Part shown: piece by piece, positions 51,770 to 61,584 of the stretch
Layout: every line of letters starts with the position of its first letter
Numbering within the stretch: the stretch's first letter is position 1
NCBI RefSeq assembly: GCF_900110925.1
Contig: NZ_FOFP01000014.1
Location: 86,221-150,220, forward strand
Length of the DNA: 64,000 nucleotides
Direction of reading: 5' to 3'
DNA from: Pseudomonas cuatrocienegasensis
Lineage (GTDB): Bacteria > Pseudomonadota > Gammaproteobacteria > Pseudomonadales > Pseudomonadaceae
Notes under the pieces: generated by a model
Database searches by the model: none
Told to the model about the DNA's origin: nothing
What the model saw: the letters and a program-made list of their open reading frames with translations, nothing else
Position numbers and translations under genes: made by a program

Positions 51770-54700
51770 ATGCCTCCCGCCTGTTTATCCTGCGCCCGGT
51801 CGCCACGACGCTGCTGATGATCGCGATCTTCCTCAGCGGTGTGATCGCCTACCGTTTGCTGCCGGTCTCGGCGCTGCCGGAAGTCGACTACCCGACCATT
51901 CGCGTGATGACCCTGTACCCCGGCGCCAGCCCGGACGTAATGACCAGTGCGGTCACCGCGCCGCTGGAGCGCCAGTTCGGCCAGATGGCGGGCCTCAAAC
52001 AGATGTCCTCGGCCAGCTCCGGCGGCGCCTCGGTGATTACCCTGCGCTTCAACCTGGACATGGCCCTGGATGTCGCCGAGCAGGAAGTGCAGGCGGCGAT
52101 CAACGGCGCAACCAACCTGCTGCCCAGCGACCTGCCCGCGCCGCCGGTGTACAACAAGGTCAACCCGGCCGACACCCCGGTGCTGACCCTGGCGATCCGC
52201 TCCGAGACCTTGCCGCTGCCCCAGGTGTTCGATCTGGTCGACACGCGCCTGGCACAGAAACTCGCGCAAACCAGCGGCGTTGGTCTGGTGACCCTGGCCG
52301 GCGGGCAACGCCCGGCCGTGCGTATTCGGGTCAACCCGCAAGCCCTGGCGGCCTACGGCCTCAATCTGTCCGATGTGCGCAGCCTGATCACCGCAAGCAA
52401 CGTCAACCAGCCCAAGGGCAACTTCGACGGCCCGACCCGCGTCTCGCAACTCGACGCCAATGACCAGTTGCGCTCGCCGGAGGAATACCGCGAGCTGGTC
52501 CTCAGCTACCAGAACGGCGCGCCCCTGCGTCTCAAGGACGTTGCCGAAATCATCGACGGCGCGGAAAACGACCGCCTTGCCGCCTGGGCCAACCGCAGCG
52601 AAGCGGTACTGGTCAATGTGCAGCGTCAACCCGGGGCCAATGTCATCGATGTGGTCGACCGCATCCAGGCGCTTTTACCCAGCCTCACCGAAGGCTTGCC
52701 GGCAAGCGTCGAGGTCAGCGTACTGACCGACCGCACCCAGACCATTCGCGCCGCGGTGCGGGACGTGCAGCATGAGCTGTTGCTGGCGATCATTCTGGTG
52801 GTGCTGGTGACCTTTCTGTTCCTGCGCAAACTGTCGGCGACCCTGATTCCCTCGATCGTCGTGCCGCTGTCGCTGATCGGCACCTTCGGCGTGATGTACC
52901 TGGCCGGCTTTACCATCAACAACCTGACGCTGATGGCGCTGACCATCGCCACCGGTTTCGTGGTCGATGACGCCATCGTCATGCTGGAAAACATCGCCCG
53001 TCATCTGGAGGAGGGCGAGACGCCGCTCAATGCCGCCCTCAAGGGCGCCCGGCAAATCGGCTTTACCCTGGTCTCGCTGACCATCTCGCTGATCGCCGTG
53101 CTGATCCCGCTGCTGTTTATGGCCGATGTGGTCGGCCGGCTGTTCCGCGAGTTCGCCATCACCCTGGCGGTGGCCATTCTGATTTCCCTGGTGGTCTCCC
53201 TGACCCTGACGCCGATGATGTGCGCGCGCCTGCTCAAGCACGAGCCAGAGGCCGAGCAGAGTCGCTTCTACCGTGCCAGCGGGGCCTTTCTCGACCGCCT
53301 GGTGGCCGGTTACGGGCGCTGGCTGACCTGGGTGCTGCGCCACCAGCCGCTGACCTTGCTGGTCGCCATCGGCACCATGGCCCTGACCGTGCTGCTCTAC
53401 CTGGCCGTGCCCAAGGGCTTCTTCCCGGCCCAGGACACCGGGGTGATTCAGGGCATTTCCGAAGCGCCCCAGGCGATTTCCTTCAGCGCCATGAGCGAGC
53501 GCCAGCAGCGTCTGGCCGAGGTCATCCTCAAGGACCCGGCGGTGGTCAGCCTGTCGTCCTATATCGGCGTCGACGGTGACAACCCGACGCTCAACAGCGG
53601 GCGCATGTTGATCAACCTGCTGCCCCACGCCGAGCGCGACCTGACCGCCAGCCAGGTGATCGAACGCCTGCGCCCGGAGCTGGCCAAGCTCAGCGGCATC
53701 GAGCTGTTTATGCAGCCGGTGCAGGATTTGAGCATTGAAGACCGGGTCAGCCGCACGCAGTTTCAGTTCAGCATGGAGACACCGGACCAGGCCTTGCTCG
53801 AAGAGTGGGTACCAAAACTGGTCAGTGCGCTGCGTGAGCAGCCGCAGCTTACCGACGTGGCCAGCGACCTGCAGACCCGTGGCCTGCAGGTGTACCTGGC
53901 GATTGACCGCGATATGGCCGGGCGCCTGGGCGTCAGCGTCGCCGACATCGACGATGCGCTTTATGACGCCTTCGGCCAGCGGCAGATCTCGACCATCTAC
54001 ACCCAGGCCAGCCAGTACCGCGTGGTGCTGGAAAGTGCCGAAGGCGGGCGCATTGGCCCGGCGGCGTTGCAGCAGATCCACGTCGCCACGGCCGATGGCA
54101 GCCAGGTGCCGCTGTCGTCCCTGGCGCGTATCGAGGAACGTGCGGCGAGCCTGCTGATCAACCATATCGGCCAGTTTCCGGCAGCCACCCTGTCGTTCAA
54201 CCTGGCCTCCGGGGTGTCGCTCGGCGAGGCCGTGGCGGTGATCGAGCAGGTGCAGCAGGACATCGCTTTGCCCGCCGGTATACAGACCCAGTTCCAGGGC
54301 GCCGCCGAAGCCTTCCGCGCCTCGCTGTCGTCGACCCTGCTGCTGATCCTGGCGGCCATCGTCACCATGTATATCGTGCTGGGCGTGCTCTATGAGAGCT
54401 ACATCCACCCGATCACCATCCTCTCGACGCTGCCCTCGGCCGGGGTCGGCGCGCTGCTGGCGTTGCTGCTGACCGGCAACGACCTGGGGCTGATCGCGAT
54501 CATCGGCATCATCCTGCTGATCGGTATTGTCAAGAAGAACGCCATCATGATGATCGACTTCGCCCTGGAGGCTGAGCGGCATCAAGGCATGGCGCCCGAG
54601 GCGGCGATCTACCAGGCGGCGCTGCTGCGTTTCCGGCCGATTCTGATGACCACACTGGCGGCGCTGTTCGGCGCCATCCCGCTGATGCTTGCCTCGGGCT

Positions 54701-54858
54701 CCGGCGCCGAGCTGCGCCAGCCCCTGGGCCTGGTGATGGTTGGCGGTCTGCTGCTCAGCCAGGTGCTGACGCTGTTCACCACGCCGGTGGTGTACCTGTA
54801 CTTCGACCGCCTCTCGCGGCGCGTCAGCGGCCGCAGCGCGGCAGGGGTGGCGGTATGA
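51766..54858 (+). CDS. muxB: RND multidrug transporter MuxB/MdtB-type
   Basis: A 1030-residue hydrophobe/amphiphile efflux transporter with 12 membrane helices and two large periplasmic loops. TM4 carries the proton-relay LTLMALTIATGFVVDDAIVMLENIARHLEEG (two Asp). The N-terminus LFILRPVATTLLMIAIFLSGVIAYRLLPVSALPEVDYPTI is the family start. The later helix pair around GIVKKNAIMMIDFALEAERHQG and FRPILMTTLAALFGAIPL is intact. It works as a hetero-assembly with MuxC. Confidence 0.95.
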   Translation: MNASRLFILRPVATTLLMIAIFLSGVIAYRLLPVSALPEVDYPTIRVMTLYPGASPDVMTSAVTAPLERQFGQMAGLKQMSSASSGGASVITLRFNLDMALDVAEQEVQAAINGATNLLPSDLPAPPVYNKVNPADTPVLTLAIRSETLPLPQVFDLVDTRLAQKLAQTSGVGLVTLAGGQRPAVRIRVNPQALAAYGLNLSDVRSLITASNVNQPKGNFDGPTRVSQLDANDQLRSPEEYRELVLSYQNGAPLRLKDVAEIIDGAENDRLAAWANRSEAVLVNVQRQPGANVIDVVDRIQALLPSLTEGLPASVEVSVLTDRTQTIRAAVRDVQHELLLAIILVVLVTFLFLRKLSATLIPSIVVPLSLIGTFGVMYLAGFTINNLTLMALTIATGFVVDDAIVMLENIARHLEEGETPLNAALKGARQIGFTLVSLTISLIAVLIPLLFMADVVGRLFREFAITLAVAILISLVVSLTLTPMMCARLLKHEPEAEQSRFYRASGAFLDRLVAGYGRWLTWVLRHQPLTLLVAIGTMALTVLLYLAVPKGFFPAQDTGVIQGISEAPQAISFSAMSERQQRLAEVILKDPAVVSLSSYIGVDGDNPTLNSGRMLINLLPHAERDLTASQVIERLRPELAKLSGIELFMQPVQDLSIEDRVSRTQFQFSMETPDQALLEEWVPKLVSALREQPQLTDVASDLQTRGLQVYLAIDRDMAGRLGVSVADIDDALYDAFGQRQISTIYTQASQYRVVLESAEGGRIGPAALQQIHVATADGSQVPLSSLARIEERAASLLINHIGQFPAATLSFNLASGVSLGEAVAVIEQVQQDIALPAGIQTQFQGAAEAFRASLSSTLLLILAAIVTMYIVLGVLYESYIHPITILSTLPSAGVGALLALLLTGNDLGLIAIIGIILLIGIVKKNAIMMIDFALEAERHQGMAPEAAIYQAALLRFRPILMTTLAALFGAIPLMLASGSGAELRQPLGLVMVGGLLLSQVLTLFTTPVVYLYFDRLSRRVSGRSAAGVAV

Positions 54859-54866
54859 GCCACCCT

Positions 54867-54925
54867 GTAGGCGCGAATTTATTCGCGATTCCCGCAAAGC
54901 GTTTCGCGAATAAATTCGCTCCTAC
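54867..54925. repeat. REP palindrome between muxB and muxC
   Basis: GTAGGCGCGAATTTATTCGC faces its near-complement (GCGAATAAATTCGCTCCTAC) around a 15-base loop. This is the common Pseudomonas GTAGGAGCGAATTYATTCGC family. The right end adjoins GAGGGG, which may serve as the muxC ribosome site. Confidence 0.9.
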
Positions 54926-54937
54926 GAGGGGCGTGGC

Positions 54938-57900
54938 GTGAATCTATCTGCGCCTTTTATCCGTCGCCCGGTCGCGACCCTGCTGCTGAGCCTGGCGATA
55001 CTGCTGCTCGGCGGCGTGAGCTTTGGCTTGTTGCCGGTGGCGCCGCTGCCGCAGATGGATTTTCCGACCATCACCGTGCAGGCCAGCCTGCCGGGGGCCA
55101 GCCCGCAGATCATGGCGTCCAGCGTGGCTACGCCGCTGGAGCGCTCCCTGGGTAGCATCTCCGGCATCAGCCAGATGAACAGCCGCAGCAGCCAGGGCAG
55201 CACGCGGATCATGATCCAGTTCGACCTGGACAAAGACATCAACGGCGCCGCCCGCGAGGTCCAGGCCGCTATTAACGCTGCCCGTGAACTGCTGCCCAGC
55301 GGCATGCGCAGCATGCCCACCTACCGCAAGGTCAACCCGTCTCAGGCGCCGATCATGGTGCTCTCGCTGACCAGCGAGGTGCTCGACAAGGGCCAGCTGT
55401 ATGACGTGGCCTCAACCATCCTGGCGCAGAAGCTTTCCCAGGTGACGGGGGTCGGCGAGGTGCAGATTGGCGGCAGCTCGCTGCCTGCGGTGCGCGTCGC
55501 CCTGGAGCCGCGCCTGCTCGACCAGTACGGCATCGCCCTGGACGAGGTACGCCAGGCGATTGCCGCCGCCAATGCCAAGCGTCCCAAGGGCGCCGTGGAA
55601 ACCGCCGAGCGCCACTGGCAGGTGCAGGCCAGCGACCAGTTGGAAAAGGCTGCTGACTACCAACCGATGATCATCCGCTACCAGGATGGCGCCGCCGTGC
55701 GCCTGGGCGATGTGGCGACCATCACCGACGGCGTCGAGGACCGCTACAACAGCGGCTTCTATAACAACGAGCAGGCGGTGCTGATGGTCATCAACCGGCA
55801 GACCGGGGCGAACATCATCGAAACCATCGCGACCATCCGCGAACAGCTGCCGGAGTTGCGCGCAGTGATCCCGGCGAGTGTCGACCTGGCCGTGGCCATG
55901 GACCGCTCGCCGGTAATTCGCGCCACCCTGCACGAAGCCGAAAACACCCTGCTGATTGCCGTTGCCCTGGTGATTCTGGTGGTCTTTGCCTTCCTCGGTC
56001 GTTGGCGCGCCGCGCTGATTCCGGCGCTGGCGGTGCCGGTGTCGCTGGTCGGCACCTTCGCGGTGATGTACCTGCTGGGCTTCTCCCTGAACAACCTGTC
56101 GCTGATGGCGCTGATTATCGCCACCGGCCTGGTGGTGGACGACGCCATCGTGGTGCTGGAAAACATCTCGCGGCATATCGAGGACGGCGAGCCGCCGATG
56201 CAGGCGGCGTTCAAGGGCGCCCGCGAGGTCGGCTTTACCTTGCTGTCGATGAACGTCTCGCTGGTGGCGGTGTTTCTCTCCATTCTGTTTATGGGCGGGA
56301 TCGTTGAGCGCCTGTTCCGCGAGTTTTCCATCACCCTGGCGGTGGCCATCGTGATTTCCCTGCTGGTGTCCCTGACCCTGACGCCCATGCTCTGCGCGCG
56401 CTGGCTCAAGGCCGAAGACCCGCAGCGCACGCCGAATCGCATGGAGCGCGTCGGTGGCCGCGTGCAGGAGAAGGTGCTGGCGTTCTACGGGCGTAGCCTG
56501 GACTGGGCGCTGCGCCACTCGAAACTGATGCTGGCCAGTTTGCTGGCGACCATCGCGCTCAACGTGTTTCTGTTTATCAGCGTACCCAAGACCTTTATGC
56601 CGCAGCAGGACACCGGCCAACTGATCGGCTTTATTCGCGGCGATAACGGCCTGTCTTTCCAGGTCATGCAGCCGAAGATGGAGATTTATCGTCGCGCCGT
56701 ACTCGCTGACCCGGCGGTGGACAGTGTGGCGGGTTTTGTCGGCGGCGGCGGGGGGATCAACAACGCCTTTATGATCGTGCGCCTCAAGCCAATTGCCGAG
56801 CGCCGCGGCGACTCCGCTCAGGATGTGATCAACCGCTTGCGGGCCACCGCACCCAAGGTCGCCGGCGGGCGAATGTTTCTGATGGCCGATCAGGACCTGC
56901 AAATCGGTGGACGGGAAGGGCGCAGCTCGGAAAACGAGTACATGCTGCTGTCCGGCGACCTCGACGAACTGAAACGCTGGCTGCCACGGGTACGCGAAGC
57001 CCTGCGCGCGCTGCCACAACTGACCGATATCGATGCCCGCGAGGCCGACGGTGCCCAGCAGATTCGCCTGGTGGTCGACCGCGATGCGGCGGCGCGTCTG
57101 GGCGTGGACATGAGCATGATCACCGCGGTGCTGAACAACGCCTTCAGCCAGCGTCAGGTGTCGACCATCTATGACAGCCTCAATCAGTACAGCGTGGTCA
57201 TGGAGATCAACCCACGGCTGGCGCAGTACCCGGAAACCCTGAATCAGATTCAGGTTATCGGCGAGGACGGCGTACGTGTGCCGCTGTCGACCTTCGCTCG
57301 CTGGGAGCTCAGCCTGGAAGAGGATCGGGTCAACCACCAGGGCCAGTTCGCCTCGGAGAACATCGGCTTTTCCCTGGCCGAAGGCGTGTCGCTGGAAGAG
57401 GCGACCGTGGCCATCGAACGCGCCGTGGCTGAACTGAGTCTGCCCACCGAGGTTCAGGGCATACTCGGCGGGACCGGCGGCGCCTTTGCCCAGACACAAC
57501 AGAACCAGCCGTTTATGATCCTCGGCGCGCTGCTGGTGGTGTACATCGTGCTGGGCATTCTCTACGAGAGTTACGTTCACCCGTTGACCATCCTCTCCAC
57601 GCTGCCCTCGGCCGGCGTTGGCGCTTTGCTCGCCCTGCAATTGCTCAATACCGAGTTCAGTCTGATCTCGCTGTTGGGGCTGTTTTTGCTAATCGGCATC
57701 GTCAAGAAGAACGCCATTCTGATGATCGACCTGGCCTTGCAGCTTGAACGCCAGGACCGTCTGAGCCCGGAAGATTCAATTCGCCAGGCCTGCCTGCTGC
57801 GCTTCCGGCCGATCATGATGACCACCCTGGCCGCGTTGCTGGGCGCCTTGCCGCTGATGCTCGGCAGCGCCGAAGGCTCGGAAATGCGCCAGCCGCTGGG

Positions 57901-58048
57901 TATCACCATCGTCGGCGGGCTGATCCTCAGCCAGTTGCTCACGCTTTACACCACCCCGGTGATCTACCTCTATTTCGACCGCCTGCGCCACCGCGTCAAC
58001 CGCTGGCGCGGCGTGCGTACCGATGCTGCCCTGGAAAATCCGCTATGA
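54938..58048 (+). CDS. muxC: RND multidrug transporter MuxC/MdtC-type
   Basis: A 1036-residue RND transporter, paralogous to MuxB. It starts with GTG at 54938 (NLSAPFIRRPVATLLLSLAILLLGGVSFGLLPVAPLPQMDFPTI), after GAGGGG. TM4 has LSLMALIIATGLVVDDAIVVLENISRHIEDGE. The C-terminal half contains GIVKKNAILMIDLALQLERQD and LGALPLMLGSAEGSEMRQPLGITIVGG. The REP between muxB and muxC gives a 79-base gap, unusual among otherwise overlapping genes. The stop overlaps the opmB ATG by four bases. Confidence 0.95.
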   Translation: MNLSAPFIRRPVATLLLSLAILLLGGVSFGLLPVAPLPQMDFPTITVQASLPGASPQIMASSVATPLERSLGSISGISQMNSRSSQGSTRIMIQFDLDKDINGAAREVQAAINAARELLPSGMRSMPTYRKVNPSQAPIMVLSLTSEVLDKGQLYDVASTILAQKLSQVTGVGEVQIGGSSLPAVRVALEPRLLDQYGIALDEVRQAIAAANAKRPKGAVETAERHWQVQASDQLEKAADYQPMIIRYQDGAAVRLGDVATITDGVEDRYNSGFYNNEQAVLMVINRQTGANIIETIATIREQLPELRAVIPASVDLAVAMDRSPVIRATLHEAENTLLIAVALVILVVFAFLGRWRAALIPALAVPVSLVGTFAVMYLLGFSLNNLSLMALIIATGLVVDDAIVVLENISRHIEDGEPPMQAAFKGAREVGFTLLSMNVSLVAVFLSILFMGGIVERLFREFSITLAVAIVISLLVSLTLTPMLCARWLKAEDPQRTPNRMERVGGRVQEKVLAFYGRSLDWALRHSKLMLASLLATIALNVFLFISVPKTFMPQQDTGQLIGFIRGDNGLSFQVMQPKMEIYRRAVLADPAVDSVAGFVGGGGGINNAFMIVRLKPIAERRGDSAQDVINRLRATAPKVAGGRMFLMADQDLQIGGREGRSSENEYMLLSGDLDELKRWLPRVREALRALPQLTDIDAREADGAQQIRLVVDRDAAARLGVDMSMITAVLNNAFSQRQVSTIYDSLNQYSVVMEINPRLAQYPETLNQIQVIGEDGVRVPLSTFARWELSLEEDRVNHQGQFASENIGFSLAEGVSLEEATVAIERAVAELSLPTEVQGILGGTGGAFAQTQQNQPFMILGALLVVYIVLGILYESYVHPLTILSTLPSAGVGALLALQLLNTEFSLISLLGLFLLIGIVKKNAILMIDLALQLERQDRLSPEDSIRQACLLRFRPIMMTTLAALLGALPLMLGSAEGSEMRQPLGITIVGGLILSQLLTLYTTPVIYLYFDRLRHRVNRWRGVRTDAALENPL

Positions 58049-59514
58049 CGTCCATGCCCGTTACCATCCCGCGCCGTCTGTTCACCCTGCTGGCCCTGAG
58101 TCTGGCGCTGGCGGGCTGTACCCTCGGTCCGGACTATCAACGTCCGGACTTGACCACCCCGGCGCAGTTTCGCCAGGCCGAAGGCTGGACCCAGGCGGCG
58201 CCCAGCGACGCCCTGGCACGCGGCGCCTGGTGGGAGCTATATGGTGATGGCGAACTGAATGCCCTGGTCGGCCGGCTGAACGTCTCCAACCAGAGCCTGG
58301 CCGCCGCCGAAGCCCAGTATCGCCAGGCCCGCGCCCTGGTACGCAGCGCCCGCGCAGCCTTTATGCCCACGCTGTCGAGCAGTGCTGGCGTGACCCGAGC
58401 CGGGCAGGGCGGAGGTGACAGCACGCTGCGCACCTCGGACGGCTTCTCCGTCAGTGGCTCTGGCGCCAGCATTTCCAAAAGCTACGACCTGAGCCTCAAT
58501 GCCGCCTGGGAGCTGGATGTTTGGGGCAAGCTGCGCCGCGGCCTGGAGGCCAATCGTGCCGACTTCCAGGCCAGTGCTGCCGACCTTGCGGCGGTGCGCC
58601 TGAGCCTGCAGAGCGAACTGGCGCAGAACTACCTGCAACTGCGCGTGCTGGATGAACAACGGCGCCTGCTCGATGCCACGGTCGCGGCCTACACCCGGGC
58701 CCTGAAACTGACCGAGAACCAGTACCGTGCGGGCATCGTCCCACGCTCGGATGTCAGCCAGGCCCTGACCCAGCTGCGCAGCACCGAAGCCGATGCCATC
58801 GACCTGACATGGCAGCGTGCCCAGCTCGAACATGCGATTGCCGTGTTGATCGGCGTACCGCCCAGCGAGGTCAGCATCGCCGTGCGCGAGCAACTGCCCA
58901 GCCTGCCTGCAGTGCCCCAGTCGCTGCCCTCGCAATTGCTCGAACGCCGCCCTGACGTGGCCGCTGCAGAACGCCGGGTGATGGCCGCCAATGCGCAGAT
59001 CGGCGTGGCCGAAGCGGCCTGGTACCCGGACCTGACACTCTCTGCTTCGGGCGGCTATCGGGGCAGCAGCTTTGCCGACTGGGTCAGCCTGCCCAATCGC
59101 TTCTGGTCCCTGGGCCCGGACCTGGCCTTGAGCCTGTTCGATGGTGGCACGCGTAGCGCCGAACTGGAGCGTAGCGAAGCCGCCTACGACCAGACCGTGG
59201 CCGAATACCGCCAGGCCGTACTCGACAGCTTCCGCGAGGTGGAAGACTACCTGGTGCAATTGCGTGTGCTGGAAGAGGAGGCGGTGGTGCAACAACAGGC
59301 GCTGGACGCGGCTCAGGAGTCGTTGCGGCTGCTGGAGAATCAGTACCGCGCCGGGACCATCGATTACAACGCGGTGGTCAGCATACAAGCCACGGCCCTG
59401 AACAACGCACGCACGAACCTGACACTACTGGGCAGCCGGCTGACCGCCAGCGTGCAATTGATTACTGCCTTGGGTGGCGGCTGGGACAGCGCCTCGCTGA
59501 GCGAGGCGCCCTGA
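58045..59514 (+). CDS. opmB: Outer-membrane efflux channel OpmB (NodT family)
   Basis: A 489-residue outer-membrane factor lipoprotein. The signal with lipobox is LFTLLALSLALAGC, followed by TLGPDYQRPDLTTPAQF, typical of NodT lipoproteins. Two OEP repeats contain the helical barrel segments (SYDLSLNAAWELDVWGKLRRGLEANRADFQ, LLERRPDVAAAERRVMAANAQIGVAEAAWYPDLTLSASGGYRGSSF). It closes the MuxABC efflux pump. Confidence 0.94.
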   Translation: MTSMPVTIPRRLFTLLALSLALAGCTLGPDYQRPDLTTPAQFRQAEGWTQAAPSDALARGAWWELYGDGELNALVGRLNVSNQSLAAAEAQYRQARALVRSARAAFMPTLSSSAGVTRAGQGGGDSTLRTSDGFSVSGSGASISKSYDLSLNAAWELDVWGKLRRGLEANRADFQASAADLAAVRLSLQSELAQNYLQLRVLDEQRRLLDATVAAYTRALKLTENQYRAGIVPRSDVSQALTQLRSTEADAIDLTWQRAQLEHAIAVLIGVPPSEVSIAVREQLPSLPAVPQSLPSQLLERRPDVAAAERRVMAANAQIGVAEAAWYPDLTLSASGGYRGSSFADWVSLPNRFWSLGPDLALSLFDGGTRSAELERSEAAYDQTVAEYRQAVLDSFREVEDYLVQLRVLEEEAVVQQQALDAAQESLRLLENQYRAGTIDYNAVVSIQATALNNARTNLTLLGSRLTASVQLITALGGGWDSASLSEAP

Positions 59515-59552
59515 GTGGCTCAGGCGCTCATAGCAGCGAGGCCTTAAGGCGG

Positions 59553-59579
59553 CAGACCGAACATGCTCTTTCCGGTCTG
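59553..59579. terminator. Candidate bidirectional terminator between opmB and the chemoreceptor
   Basis: CAGACCG (59553-59559) and CGGTCTG (59573-59579) form a 7-base stem with a loop AACATGCTCTTTC between convergent genes. T-runs on both sides are weak, so this is a tentative call. Confidence 0.4.
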
Positions 59580-59592
59580 TGCCCTATAACGC

Positions 59593-61584
59593 TCAAGAGA
59601 CTTTGAAGCGCTGTACGACATCAAGAAGCTTTTCATTGGATGAGGCCAGCTCCGCAGTTATTCTCTCGCTCTCTGCACCGCCAGCCACCAACTCTTGAAC
59701 GATGTTTCTCACGGCTACCATGTTCTGATTAACTTCGTCGGCGACGACACTTTGCTCTTCGGCTGCCGTGGCTATCTGGGTGCTGAGGTCATTAATACGA
59801 ACGATGGAATCCGCCATTCCATCAAGCCCTATGTTCACCTTGGCCGTATTATCAGCAGTAGCCATGCAGCTTTGCTTGGTCTTATTCATTGCCGCTACTG
59901 CCGCCACCACACCATCCTGCAGCCGTGCCAACATCTCGTTGATCTCGGCTGTACTGGCTTGCGTACGCCCGGCGAGTGCGCGCACTTCGTCAGCTACGAC
60001 TGCGAATCCTCGACCCTGCTCACCTGCCCGAGCGGCTTCAATAGCGGCATTGAGTGCTAAAAGGTTCGTCTGGCCGGCGATCTCACCAATGACCCCCAGG
60101 ATCGAATTGATGCGGTCGGCATCCTTCTCCATTGTTTCGACCTTTAATGTCGTGACGTCAACCTCATCGATCAGGCTGCGTACACTTGAGGTTGCTTGCT
60201 CCACTACGTTTTTTGACTGACGAGCATCTTCACTGGCAGAGCGAGTCATGCTCGCAGTTTGCTCAGCATTGCGAGCAACGTCTTCGGCAGTCGAACTCAT
60301 TTCCGTGATCGCGGTTACAGCTTGATCTGTCTCAGCAGAGTGGCGGGTAAGAACCTCATTAGCCACACGGGAATGTCCACGCATCTGATTGATACCTTGG
60401 CCGATGATGCGCGAGGCCTCTGAAAGCTCAGCGATCATCTTCTGGAGATAAATGATGAAGTTGTTCACGGACTGCCCGACCGCACCGACTTCGTCATCAG
60501 CATGTATGACGATACGCTTGGTTAAGTCAGCGTCACCGGTCGAAAGCGTGTCGATATTCGTCTTGAGTACAGCCAATCGCTTCATGAGTTGACGTAAAGC
60601 AAAAGCCATCAGAATAACTAGAAGCACCACCATCGGAATTTGCAAGGCCGCTAGCGTGCTAAGCACTTTACTGCTTTGAGCTCTAAGAATATTTGTGCTT
60701 TGAGCAATGGCCATAAACCACGGGGTGCCCTCTATTGGCTGCACAAACAAAGTGAAGTCGTCTCCGTCCTTGTTTAGGTAATGGCTCTCGACTAATTTGC
60801 TCGCTGTCTCTTTTAGTGATGCTTGCACAGCAGCTGTAAAAGGCGAGTCTTGGGCGAAATCCGACAGGTTCTTCAATATGATGTCGCCCGGAATCTTCGG
60901 GTTCTTGCTGAGAATCGTCCCATCTTTCTCGACAATCATCAGATCAGCATTGATCTCAGCTTGCTTCTTCGCGACCAGGTCGTTGAAGAACCCAAGGGTC
61001 ATGTCAATGGTCGAAACCCCATATAGAGCACCGTCTTTGCGGATTGCCATGGCACAGTTGGTCCGCGGTTCTGGGCTGGCATCGTCGCGGTAAGCTGTAG
61101 CCCAATTGCACTCGCCCGCGGGGGCTTGCAATCCGCCCAGGTACCAGGACTGCTCAAAGTAATTCTTGGCTTCGGGGGAATTCCAATGTGTATTCTCAAT
61201 GAGTTTCCCACTGGCGTCACGGTGATAGAAGGTGCTGTGCTTGGCTCGATCCGCTGTACGCTTATTAGGTAAAGGCCAAATGCCGCCACCAAATACCTTT
61301 GACTCCCCGTACTGGTTAACCAGCGAGGGCATGAGCGTATCAATATTGGGACTTTCCAAGAGTGGTACTGTTTCAGTGATAACGCGTTGCTGAGCCTGGA
61401 TTTTCGCCAGCTCGGTCTTGATGACTTCACCAATCTTGCCACTTTCGTTAAGCAACTGGTGCTCATCAGTAGTTGTCAGGCTTGGTGCGATGAACAACTT
61501 GATTCCCGCCACAGTCAGAGCGGCAGTAATCAGTACGAAAACAAGAAGAATAGCGGTGTAACGTGCCTGAATAGTTTTCAGCAT
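59593..61584 (-). CDS. Methyl-accepting chemotaxis protein with dCache-type sensor
   Basis: A 663-residue chemoreceptor. Membrane helix 1 is AILLVFVLITAALTVAGIKLFI. The periplasmic domain (about 35-310) is of the double-Cache type (TVPLLESPNIDTLMPSLVNQYGESKVFGGGIWPLPNK, SWYLGGLQAPAGECNWATAYRDDASPEPRTNCAMAIRKDGALYGVSTIDMTL). Helix 2 and a HAMP-like linker follow, then the signalling tip EAARAGEQGRGFAVVADEVRALAGRTQAST. Three Cys are in the sensor/tip area. The ligand is unknown. The start at 61584 has GGGGAAG upstream. Its codon use is noticeably more AT-rich than the mux genes next to it, suggesting recent gain. Confidence 0.93.
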   Translation of the reverse strand: MLKTIQARYTAILLVFVLITAALTVAGIKLFIAPSLTTTDEHQLLNESGKIGEVIKTELAKIQAQQRVITETVPLLESPNIDTLMPSLVNQYGESKVFGGGIWPLPNKRTADRAKHSTFYHRDASGKLIENTHWNSPEAKNYFEQSWYLGGLQAPAGECNWATAYRDDASPEPRTNCAMAIRKDGALYGVSTIDMTLGFFNDLVAKKQAEINADLMIVEKDGTILSKNPKIPGDIILKNLSDFAQDSPFTAAVQASLKETASKLVESHYLNKDGDDFTLFVQPIEGTPWFMAIAQSTNILRAQSSKVLSTLAALQIPMVVLLVILMAFALRQLMKRLAVLKTNIDTLSTGDADLTKRIVIHADDEVGAVGQSVNNFIIYLQKMIAELSEASRIIGQGINQMRGHSRVANEVLTRHSAETDQAVTAITEMSSTAEDVARNAEQTASMTRSASEDARQSKNVVEQATSSVRSLIDEVDVTTLKVETMEKDADRINSILGVIGEIAGQTNLLALNAAIEAARAGEQGRGFAVVADEVRALAGRTQASTAEINEMLARLQDGVVAAVAAMNKTKQSCMATADNTAKVNIGLDGMADSIVRINDLSTQIATAAEEQSVVADEVNQNMVAVRNIVQELVAGGAESERITAELASSNEKLLDVVQRFKVS

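Noticed and set aside
52675..54897. Minus-strand 740-codon open frame antisense to muxB
   Set aside because: A shadow of high-GC codon use: the product is rich in Gln, His, Gly and Arg without domains, and muxB on the plus strand is unmistakable. The same applies to 55412-57640 against muxC and 44776-45969 against tamB.
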